Positions 23,962-33,709 of a stretch of 64,000 bases of DNA are shown one piece after another (within the stretch, counting starts at the first letter, position 1; every line of letters begins with the position of its first letter). The DNA comes from Earliella scabrosa. Its lineage: Eukaryota; Basidiomycota; Agaricomycetes; Polyporales; Polyporaceae. The stretch covers positions 186,001 to 250,000 of the forward strand of contig JABYQQ010000035.1 in NCBI GenBank assembly GCA_022605405.1, written 5' to 3'. The notes under the pieces are model-generated. The model searched no databases. It had not been told where the DNA came from and saw nothing but the letters and a program-made list of their open reading frames with translations. A program made the translations under genes and the position numbers.

Positions 23962-24167
23962 ACTATTTCCGTGCGAATACACCAGTTTGTTGGGTTGCTC
24001 ACTTTTGGCTGACGTGTTTGCCCCGTCCGTGTCGACCCCACGCGGAGCTTGACCGTCGTCTGAATTCTCTCTCACTATAGGGTTCTGTCGTCCTGTCGAC
24101 ACCTATCCCCCGCGCGCGAGATTCACGGATCCCCGCGCACCTCATCCACACATCCCACCCTCCGACA

Positions 24168-25190
24168 TGAGACCAGCACTCCCCTCCCTATCGATACCTG
24201 CGAGCTCATCATCGAGGCGTGCTACGACCGAAGCGATAGCGACTCGCGACGCGGCCCTGATGGCACCTGGCTCCGAACCGCGCTCATCTGCTCCTCCTGG
24301 CTCCCCTCCCCGCGCAGCAGCCTGCAACTCCGTCGACCTCCAGAACGACTCTCACGTCGAGCTCCCGCAGCGGCCCCGCACCTCGCAGCGCTCGTCCGCA
24401 GACTAAACGCAGACTGCGAACCCCACTGCGCCCTGGCCGGCCATCGCGCGGACGCCCCTCCCGCGTCTCCTCCGGAACTGCATCGCGCTCGAGCTCCCCG
24501 CACATGTACGTGCAGCACGGTGCAGGTGCTCGATATAGAGGTGGCGCCGGGCACGTTGCGCGCGCCGCTATGGTCGCTGCCGCGGTTGCGCGCGCTGGGA
24601 GCAGGGGTGCGGGGAGTACAGGGTCGCGCGGGCGTTTGCGTATGGGCGCTTGGAGATGCTTGTCCTCTATGTGGGCAGGTGGGTTGATATTTTGGAGGAC
24701 GTGCGCTGACTTGCAATATGCCTGTCGTCTGTCTAGGCGTGTTCCGTGCTCTCGTGGTCGTCCATCGCGTTCGGCAATTCGGTGACGACGCGTTCATTCT
24801 GTACGTACTGTGCTGCCGTCCTTGGTACTAGTAAGCCCACCCTGGCCGTGCGCTGACCGCAACTCCAGAGAGCACGCTCGAGTGCACGCATCCGTGCCTT
24901 CCTTCCGTCAGCTCCGACGCTTATATGTCCGCTTGGCACTGGACGACAGCCCCTTGGACGAAGTCTCCGCTGATGATCGGTCCAGCTTGAACGCGCGGAC
25001 GCTTGGAGCTGCGCTCGGTCCTAGGCTGTCTCCCGTCGGGCTCGGTGCTGCAGCCGGAGGTCACGCTCGACGTCAAGGAAAGACCAGGAAAGAGGAGCGT
25101 ACGTACGTTGTTCGCCGCGCGGGCTTCCTGGACGGCGTCACTGTGCACCCCAGAGGTCGGGATCACGTCCGAATGATATCGCGAAAAGGC
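24168..25190 (+). pseudogene. Decayed F-box gene, copy 4
   Basis: Homologous to F-box copy 3 but spread over all three frames. PIDTCELIIEACYDRSDSDS and TALICSSWLPS are in one frame without an ATG; the only nearby ATG (24168) is in another. VDLQNDSHVEL, the counterpart of VDLKNESHVCL, is in a second frame. The ESTLEC block near 24870 shifts again before QLRRLYVRLALDD and ERTYVVRRAGFLDG. At least three frame changes are needed, none explained by GT-AG introns, so this is a pseudogene. It is unusually GC-rich. Confidence 0.7.
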
Positions 25191-25542
25191 TGTTTTACGA
25201 TGTAATATGGGTAGGAGTTGTGTGTGGTGAGTGGGATGGGAACAAATCAAAGTGAGGCAGTACCTATCTGATGTCGGAAATGTGGACATGTCGCCGAAGC
25301 TGAGATGATGTCATGGGCGCCAATGGAGCGCCCAACTGCGGGCACCGACATTCATGTTGAAGTATCTGCGGTGGAACGGATCGCTAAGCAAATCTGAATA
25401 CATGCGAAGACAAAGCAATGTCTAAGGTATGATTTGAGATAGTTTTTTCGTATGCCACTGTGAGCATTGTAAGAAGGGGGCCAGGCATAGTACATGTACA
25501 ATACTAGAGTCCGCTGGGCGCCGCGGAGGATGCGGACGTCAA

Positions 25543-28500
25543 TTAATCTGCATGCTCATCCTCGGATCCGTCATCGTCCTCGTCACCAATGTAGTATGCT
25601 CGCGCTAAAGTTCCACTGCGATCTATGAATGCCCACCGCCCTCGGTCGTGAATGCGGCCCACTAGACACTGTAGGGTGGTGATGTCAAGGACGTCCAGAG
25701 TGCTCTCCTTCGTGTAGTAGTGAATATCCAGGCTCCGGTGAGTGTGCTCGATGTCACACGTCCGGACGACGGCGAATATGAAACGTTCAGTGGAGACATG
25801 GGAGGTGTTGGGGATAGGAGGACAGTCGATAACATACACATGTTGCAGTTGACCGTAGAACGTGCTTGGGGCTAGTTGTATGGCGGCATTCCGTCGTCGC
25901 GAATTGCGATCCACAAGGGCCTCGTACTGTAGAAGGGCTCAGAGTTAGTTCAATGTTCGTCAGGACGCCCCACTGCCAAACTACGCACACGGACATATGT
26001 CGCATCGCGCTCGGCACCATGGGCTGTCATGGGTGTCGTTGAGCCGTCAAGCTGCGCAAAGCATGCAGCGCGCATGGTGTCTCCATCTGGGAGAACTCGT
26101 ACACGGCCCCACTCTTCGATCCTTGCAGCATTTAGAGCCGCTCGAGTGGCCGCTGCTGAGCCTCCAAACCGCGTGTTCAGAGCGGAGATGATCTTGCTCT
26201 TGACGCTCTGATCCAAAGTACGCGAGGTGGTGTTTCGGTAGGGTGGGAGAAGAGCACAAGTAGTATCTGTCGATGTAGGGGTTCGAGTGGTGTCAGAGGG
26301 GCACTGCGGCCAATGACGAGGTGACGGAACGTACAGTTTGGAATACAGACAGCCCGGTAGAAGCCTCCTAGGTTCGGCGGCCTCATTGCGAGGGTATCCT
26401 CAAGGCTATACTTGAGCTTGATGTGGTCGAGTCGAGCCTTATCGAGGATGTAGCGATTGAGGCTGGCGTAGGGATAGCGTCGACTGCGTATGGCTGGCTG
26501 CAGAGCACCGCAATAGCGCTCCATGGGAAAGGCCCACGATGTCCACACGGGGCCTGCATCACGAATGCTGTCCGCGATGTGCAAGAGCGCATGGATAGTG
26601 AGGGGACAGGTGGATAAACGTGCCGGTTCATATTGGTAATACATCCTGCAATGAACGATGAGAAATGACATTAGTGCCCGAGTGGTACATGACGCACCTC
26701 TCATAGTCCTGTACCCATCGTGCAAACCCTTCTCTGAGCTGCCCGACCTCCTCCTGCGTGATCTCGAATTGAAGACAGGTGTGCACCAGCTTGACAAGCC
26801 GAACGAAGTGGTCGTAGTAGCGCTGGTGGAGGAAACGACCTTCGAGGAGCACCGGTGCGACGTACAGTGTCCAGAATGAGCGAGAATCCGCGGTCCAGGA
26901 GGTCTTGTCGCTAGCAACGTTTGGTGATCGCGGGCCGAAGGAGGAGGGTATCGTGTCGCCAGATTGAGCACTGGCGACGCCAATGGCATCCCAGATGCTG
27001 GGCATGAGCTCGTACTCCTCGGTGCCTGTGTCGAGACCCTTGTAGTTCCCGGTCCAGAGGAGCATGAGATTCTTGAAGACGTTCTCAAACATTAGATGCA
27101 TAAAGTCGTATGGAAAAGATGTAGGAAAGTCGAGGGAGTGGAGGACGGTGAGAGCGGGGATGCCTTTGATACCGTACAGTTTGGATAGGCGGGCATGTTC
27201 GGTCTCGTTGTGTGCAAACTGTACCTCGTTAGCTTGCTGAATGAACTGCGCATGCGAGCGCATGGGAAGAGCAAGGGGGTCGTATCGTGGAATAGCAGAG
27301 GAGGCGGCTTCGGGATGGCGTAAGCGGTCAAGGGGAACGTATTGGGTGGGCTGGCGTGATTCAGGTGGTCGGATTCCATGGATGTGGCACATGCGACATG
27401 GGCAGAAGCCGTTGTGGCCCTTCATCCGCATGACCATCGACATTGCTGGAATATCGCCAAAGACCAGAATGAGATACGCACGTAGAGCAAAAAAGGCATC
27501 CGAAAGAGAGTCGTACGCGTGGACTCCCACTGCGAGGCGGAGGAACTCCTGTATCGCCGGCCACAGAAAGGAGTCGAAGTCTGTTGGCTTCTTGGGGCCC
27601 GGAATGATGCCGAGAGGAAGGATGTATTGAAGGAGGAAGCGGAGCTCGGGAGGGAGGTTGTAATTGAATAGAATGATGGGCCAACACGTCTTCTTACGGC
27701 GGCGGTGGGGAGCGAAACCGTCCGTGGACAGCCCGAGGGCTACATCGCGAGGGTCGTTGAAGTAGGTGTGTGAAAGCTCCTTGTTGTCTACAAGAACGCG
27801 TGTTGTGAGGAGGTTCCGGTAGTGCTGCGAGTCCATGACGTCCGAGATAACTCCTTCCTTCGGGATATGTCCTGTGGCGCGATGGGACATGAGACGAGCG
27901 GTGCGTTGGTTTGCGACGAGAGCTTTGAGGCGGGGGGTGAATGGAATGTACATGAACCGGGAGCGTGGTTGTCCATTGGGACGGTAGCGTGATTCTTTAC
28001 AATGTGGACACTCACGCAGTTCCGCATGGGGACCGACAAAGCAGAGACAGGAGTTGGAACAGCAGTCATACAGTTCGGGCTGGACTCCAGAGAGTTGCGT
28101 GACACGGGCTTGGACTTTCTTCCATGTGTCAATGTGTGCGTCGGGAAAAGCAAACTGGAGTTTAGAGAATGTCTTTCCAGGCATGTGAGTGTCGACCTTG
28201 AGCGCGAAGGGACGCAAATGCTCAAGGTCGTTGCTCGTGATGTCATCCGCTGAATAGAGTTCAAACTCTAATCAGTTACGCTGGCTGTGAATCTTGCAGG
28301 TCGACGCACCGCTGCTCCGTCCCATCCGCAAGAACACCTCAGACAATTCATCCCACACAGATATTGCAGCATACCGATCTTGATCGTAGTCCTCGGTGCC
28401 CCACTCGTACTCATAGTCAATCTCTTCCTCTGCACCTTCGCCGCTCGCTCCTTGCTCCTCGCCGTTCTGCTCGGCCTCGTCATCGTCCTCAACCCATGCC

Positions 28501-29044
28501 GAACGGGTGCGGCCTGCCCACAAATGCGAGGCCGCTGCATTGATTGCATTCTGTGCGACATCCCAATTGTCGGGGCTTGCCTCAGGAGATATGGGAGAGA
28601 TCGGATTGGAAGGCAATGGGCCGGGATTGAGATGTTCAGAGTGTGCATTGTCTGATGTTCACAGTTGGCCGTCAGCATGCTAATACTGCTCACAGACAAA
28701 CATCCTCAGGCAGACACCGCCCCGTTCAACATCCAGATAAGTTACTTACCAGCTGTCTCTTGTCCGCTCACATCTGCGTTGATGTCTCCGACGTTGACAT
28801 GGGGCAGATCTCCAGCCCCCATTGGTGCGGAAGTGCTTGCTGCACTAGAGTCGGCCTGAGTAGGACCGGTTTGAACGCGTCTTCTCTTAATTGGCCGCAT
28901 GCTGTTTAGGAGGCTAACTCAGTTGTCGACTATCGCAGAAGCATCCAGAGTCGCTGGAGCATTGCCGTTCAGATGGCGCCACCGCGTTGCTGGAGCAACA
29001 GTTTGGCCACAGTGCGAGCAGAAGACACGGGTGGCAGATGACAT
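25543..29044 (-). CDS. Tnp2-type (CACTA/EnSpm-like) DNA transposase with an in-frame stop
   Basis: Exons 29044-28750, 28651-28310, 28249-26698, 26645-26335, 26266-25989 and 25926-25543 join in phase to about 1,053 codons. The N-terminus has a zinc-binding motif CSHCGQ followed by TRWRHLNG; then an acidic region; then the large transposase domain with CPHCKESRY, FNYNLPPELRFLLQY, RMKGHNGFCPCRMCHIHGI and FPYDFMHLMFENVFKNL; then a DUF4218-like segment GPVWTSWAFPMERYCG, and a C-terminal domain ending in acidic residues. This order fits basidiomycete Tnp2-family transposases. One TGA at 28919-28921 interrupts the frame just after the zinc motif; the next in-frame ATG is at 28900. The element is therefore either recently disabled or expressed without its zinc finger. 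Terminal inverted repeats were not found. Confidence 0.8.
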
Positions 29045-29110
29045 GAGAGGAAGAGGTATGCAATTCGACAGAGGGCTGGGACGTAGCCAAGTGGTACTGT
29101 GGTAGCGCAC

Positions 29111-29160
29111 TCAGAAGAGGGAATGCAAGATTCTGTTAAGTCTCGCATTTCCTCTTCTGG
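29111..29160. repeat. Imperfect hairpin with 20-bp arms
   Basis: Arms 29111-29130 and 29141-29160 are reverse complements with three mismatches around a 10-bp loop. It lies about 70 bp upstream of the transposase start codon. It may be a regulatory hairpin or part of a subterminal repeat. Confidence 0.6.
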
Positions 29161-29555
29161 TGCCCTGGCTGCGGCCCGGCCTGACATGATGGGCTCACGC
29201 AATATTCACCCGCTGACGGCGGGCCGTAGCCATATCAGTGGCATTGCGTCGGGCGGCCGAAACACCGATGCTGACCATAGCCTCCGCACCGATGAATCTA
29301 GACCTGCAACATCGTTAGAAATTTGAACCGCACAAATACTGCAAAACAGACCAACGACGATATAAGGGTCCAAGGCAACTGATGTGACCCCCACCCCCCA
29401 TCTTTCTCCCTTCTGCGTTCTTTCGGGTCATCCTCCTTCGTTCACTTTCATCTGAGTGCCGGCCGCTCCTCCCTCTTGCCCTTCTCTTCGCATCCTCCCC
29501 CATTTCTACTTCAGTAGCCCACACCTCACGACGTTTCAACCTCACGACACAACGA

Positions 29556-30389
29556 TGCCTTCGGTGAGCTACTCACATTGATGCCGCTCTAGCTGTCCCG
29601 TTAACTTCTCGTATGCGCAGCCTTCATCTCGTCAGCCCACGAAGAAGGACCTCCAGGAGCTCGTCGCCCGGCTGGAGCAAAGCCTCACCCTAGAGACTGA
29701 ACGTGAGTAATGTCACCTCAGCCCCTACTCGGAGACACTGGCCTCACTCACCGACGTCAGAACGTGAAGCCGTCGCAACAGAGCTTCAAGCTGCCCATGT
29801 CATCATCGCTGAGCTGCGCGCTGAGCTCGCGGCTGCACAGGACGCTGCTCAGACTGCGACGGCTGCTGCTGCTGCTGCTGCTGCAACTGCCGCCGCCACC
29901 ACGCCGGGTCAGACTGCCCCTCTTGTACCCAGGCCCGCGGGTGTTCTGCGCAACTTGGAGATGCTTAGTGGGCTTGACCACGATGACTACAAGGCGTGTC
30001 AGGTATGTGTGTTCCCCTTTTGAGGTCGATTAGCCACTCACCGCCAATGTAGCGCACGGTCCGAAACCTTGTTGTGATGGGCGCGCTCGACGTCACGCAG
30101 GACTTCCGCCGTCACAGCGCTGAAGACCTGGCCAAGATCTATCGCGCGGTAAGTGACATAGTTCGTTAGTGATCATCTATATCTCACATACTTACTATAG
30201 GCACGCGAGGCGCACCCGATCCTCAAACAGTTCCAGAACAACTGGCTCACCGCTGAGTTGGCGAAGCAGTTCCTCCAGAACCGCCGCAAGCACGCTGTCC
30301 GGCGCGGTTATATTGACCGCAGCAACTTGAAGACCAGCGCCCGTGCCCGCCGTCCTGCGCGTCGCCTCCCTAGTGTCGAGGTCGAGTAG
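29556..30389 (+). CDS. Hypothetical coiled-coil protein, 205 residues
   Basis: Exons 29556-29564, 29621-29702, 29761-30002, 30053-30148 and 30201-30389 join in phase. The first exon codes for only three residues. Residues about 10-65 are a strong coiled coil (KKDLQELVARLEQSL, then TELQAAHVIIAELRAEL), followed by an alanine/threonine run encoded by a GCT repeat at about 29866-29885 and a linker with PLVPRPAGVLRNLEML. The C-terminal part is helical and basic (KQFQNNWLTAELAKQFLQNR, then RRPARRLPSVEVE). I do not recognise the family. The basic tail would suit a nucleic-acid or structural role, but this is inference. The pyrimidine-rich leader before the ATG is typical of fungal genes. Confidence 0.65.
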
Positions 30390-30615
30390 TTAGAGCAGTG
30401 TGGTGTCTAGTTCAGTGGTTGATCATGTACTTACGCGCCGTGTGTCGAGCGACGTGGACGTCTATGGCTTATGTTCTATGGTGGCAGTGCCAAATCTATG
30501 TTTTTACCACAATCTCGCGTGTCTTGAAATGGAATTCCGCTGGAAATGCATCGTCATTTGTCATCAATGCATGACCTAATCTGGGCATTCATCTACAGCC
30601 GAACATACGACAAGT

Positions 30616-31113
30616 TCAACGATTATGATCAGAGAAAGCACATCTACATACCCTGTCAATAGCACGGTGTGTCATCGTCATACAAGTAATGTAATGTTCG
30701 GAACAGAAGCCAACACTCATTGCATCTTGTGCGGATATCGCGATCGTAACATATCGCAACCATGATGGGGAACACAGCCTCGGATGCGCGAGTACTACAT
30801 AGCGAATTATTTCAAAATCTATGTGAACACTTCTATGTTTTCCCCAGATTCTGAACAATGCAAGCGCCCGGTACCTTGGATTCGTCATCCGCATACATAC
30901 ACCACGGGGTGACGCAGTATATGTGAGCGGTGTCTCTGGAGCTCGTCCCGGGCCCGATATGTCATCGAGTACCGTCCACGTGTCGCAATTGATATGTATT
31001 TGGTACAGCCGAAAGATCTCGTGCTGGCATACAGCCCCATATCCCAACCATATCCTTGTCCATGTGCATTCGCGTCTCATCTCGCCGCATCGCTCTGACA
31101 CCGTGGACGACAT
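30616..31113 (-). CDS. Possible hypothetical protein, 165 residues
   Basis: A single open frame without recognised domains. It starts MSSTVSERCGEMRRECTW and has a mixed composition compatible with a folded protein (FRIWGKHRSVHIDFEIIRYV). No introns, no homologue recognised, and no support from neighbours. It may equally be chance. Confidence 0.25.
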   Translation of the reverse strand: MSSTVSERCGEMRRECTWTRIWLGYGAVCQHEIFRLYQIHINCDTWTVLDDISGPGRAPETPLTYTASPRGVCMRMTNPRYRALALFRIWGKHRSVHIDFEIIRYVVLAHPRLCSPSWLRYVTIAISAQDAMSVGFCSEHYITCMTMTHRAIDRVCRCAFSDHNR

Positions 31114-32344
31114 GTTTTACATGTCCTGTGGCTTATAGGGCACTTTCTCCGCTCTCGCCGGCGCTCTCTCCACCGCCTTTGTTCCCGTGACCTCTAAATC
31201 TTTTGTCAACAACACTCGCTGCTTGCTCATCCATGTCAGACTCGGATGAATACGAGCCCTCTCAAGTCGTCGAGACGGCGGGGCAGCCATCAACTCGTGC
31301 CAATCTGCGTCGGTCTACCACATCAAACAATACGAAAATCTGGTAAGTCTTCAATGTGCTTTAGCGTGGTGGCACTTATCTCTTGGTCGCAGTGCCCTCT
31401 ATGCTCGAGGAGGAGCCCTCGACTTGCAGACCACTTAGGTACGTGGCAACGCTGTGCATCTGAGACGTATACACAGCGCGCGATCATGACGTCGGTTGTG
31501 GATCTCTGCAATGGCACGTGGGACGCAGGAGATGGAGGTGCAGACGGAGGAGGTTCATATTGAGGACAGTGTACTAATAGGTGTGTTCCATGAATGCACT
31601 ATCATGCTCACTCGCTGATGACGTTCTGCGCTCTCCTAAAAGCAGAAGGGGGACTACTGGTAGTACATAGACAGCTCTCTTTGGAAGGTGCGCGAGGACA
31701 AGCTTTACCCCCACAAAGCGACCTCCAGGAAGGCTTCTGAGACGATGTACGTACCTATTAGTCGCACCTTCCCCGACCACAGCCATCTCACGTCGCATCA
31801 CAGGTGATCGGAAGCTTCGTGGTCAGTGATGTTCTCAGCACTTGCAGCGGCGCCGGCAGCGCAGGGAAATGCTGGAGAAGTGGAGGGGAATGTGGGAGGG
31901 GGAAGCAACGAGTAGGATGCCTATCACGCGCGACGTATGGCATGTGGATTCTGACGGAGGTTCAAACGAATGCCAAACGACCCTTCCCTCTCTTTTTCCT
32001 GAGTGTATATCTCACAGCAAGATGCCTGAATGCGAGTTGGTTGTGAGCATATCACAATATGAGGTTGCGGGTCGCAACGGGCAGCGATCGCTGGTCGGTT
32101 GGCTGGAGCGAGCCATCCGAACACCGGGCCGGGCTGCGGCCGACATATGGTACGAGTATTGTGCTGGATGCCCGTGAGACAGACCAGGACATATATGCCC
32201 AGTATCAGGTTGCAAATATCCTTGTGGTACGATCTAAATCTATATGAGATTGGTCACAGGTAGATATATGATATCGACATGGACGATGATGTTCTTATGA
32301 TACGCCCATACCATACCAGCCGTATATAGGCGTCAACCCGTGGT

Positions 32345-32620
32345 GTAGCAACCATCCTGATGTCTTCCCGAAGTATGTCCAGGTGAAATTGCAGCTGTGC
32401 GGGGTCCACAGTGCGTCTTTGGTGAGCGGATCGGGGAGGCGCTCGCGTGCTTCCCCGGGCTTCGTGTGCTTGGGCTGAAGCTTGACGAGAACGTGGTGGT
32501 GGTCGGCGGAGGTGGCTGTCAGTGTCTTCGTGGACGGTACATGGCTAACAATGAACGAAGCTGTGAGCCACCAGATATAGAGTTCTGCCTCACGCTATCC
32601 ATATGTAAGCACCCGCCCCT
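32345..32620 (+). pseudogene. Possible F-box C-terminal relic
   Basis: A frame reading GERIGEALACFPGLRVLGLK and then LDENVVVV resembles the C-terminal block of F-box copy 3 (DPRIVGSLSLFSELRHVELK, LDENDAEY), sharing LKLDEN. The F-box half is not found upstream. The similarity is short, so this is a tentative call. Confidence 0.3.
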
Positions 32621-33709
32621 TTGAGATTCATTTGGGGAGCTGACATCCGATTCCATCATAGAACAGACTGCCGTTTTGCAGAGAACGCCTTCGGTACTGT
32701 GTACGTCATCGACGCAGTGCATCTCTTCGGAGCTTGTGTCCAATAAAAGCACGGCAAACTGGCGGGGCGGTCTTAGTCCAGAAGTCGAGGGCTAGGGCTT
32801 CCCCCGTTCCTTTCGGACTGCTAGTCCATACCTTGCCATTCCAGGTCAACGTCGTTCGAACCTCGGGGGTGCACTTCGACCGAGCTGGTGACACGCTCTC
32901 GCAACCGAGTAGGACTCTGCGTCAAGGAAATATTGGACAAATGAGCGGGTCGACGATTGGCAGGTGGACGCGCCGCGCGGTGTGTATCTTGAGCAGGCCA
33001 TGACGCTGTCTGACTGACTGTCTCGCTGAACAGGCGCCACACCGCCGCAGAGCGGAGTGGCCCACCCGGCGTAGGGCTCCGCTGGTCAGCGCGTCGAGTT
33101 CCCAGCATAAGACACGTCCAAGGCACCGGCTCTGGTGTGGAGGGCACCGGGCGGGGAAGACGGTGAGCCGCGCTGCTAAGTCCACGAACGCCTCGGCCCT
33201 ACTAATGATTGAGTTGGAACGTAGGGCCATCCGGGAGGCGTAGGCCGGAGTCGTGACAGAGGCCTGCAGGATGCCTGACGCGGGTCGTTCTGGCTGGGTG
33301 TGCAGCAGAGCTCGGGAAGGGGACGAGAAGGGGGAAGATGCGGCGGAGGACGGGAAGAGGGCGAGGATCAGCAGCTCGGCAGCGCATGCGGGGCCGGGTG
33401 TGGCGGTGTGACCGAGAGGGAGAGGATCGTGACGCTACGCGTCGACTGTCCCAGAGAGGAAGGCGGGCTCGATGATCGTCCGCTTGTAGCAAGTCTTGAC
33501 GTGCGTTGACGCGCCGTCCCTCTCGCGGTCGCCATAAAGACACTCTTCATGTCACACACATCCCAGCTCTCTCGACATCCCCTCTTTCTCTCTCTCCTAC
33601 CACCACCATCCACCGCGTCAACTCCACGACGCCCCGCCCTCCTCCTCGTCGTTGTCCTCGTCCTCGACGCCCTCTCCGGCATCCCCAACTGCTCGCGCGG
33701 TGCCGAGAG

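Larger units (their letters stand above)
25205..29160 (-). mobile_element. CACTA/EnSpm-like DNA transposon, ends undetermined
   Basis: Assigned from the transposase only. I could not identify matching CACTA-type termini or a 3-bp target duplication; the limits given are just the coding part plus its immediate flanks. A perfect 7-bp-arm palindrome (TGGGCGC / GCGCCCA) is at 25314-25334 and a 20-bp-arm hairpin at 29111-29160. Confidence 0.45.
30390..33709. other. Gene-poor interval with weak coding traces
   Basis: No complete gene could be built. Traces: a 165-codon minus frame at 30616-31113; a pyrimidine-rich leader and ATG at 31233 followed by a good GTAAGT donor; a cysteine-containing segment ENLCPLCSRRSPRLADHL at about 31317-31437; a basic segment RRRQRREMLEKWRG at 31842-31890; and an F-box-like fragment near 32400. 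These may be remnants of several genes. Confidence 0.4.

Noticed and set aside
28900..28935. A mini-intron removing the TGA in the transposase
   Set aside because: The only GT-AG pair flanking it would be 17 bp, too short to be spliced.
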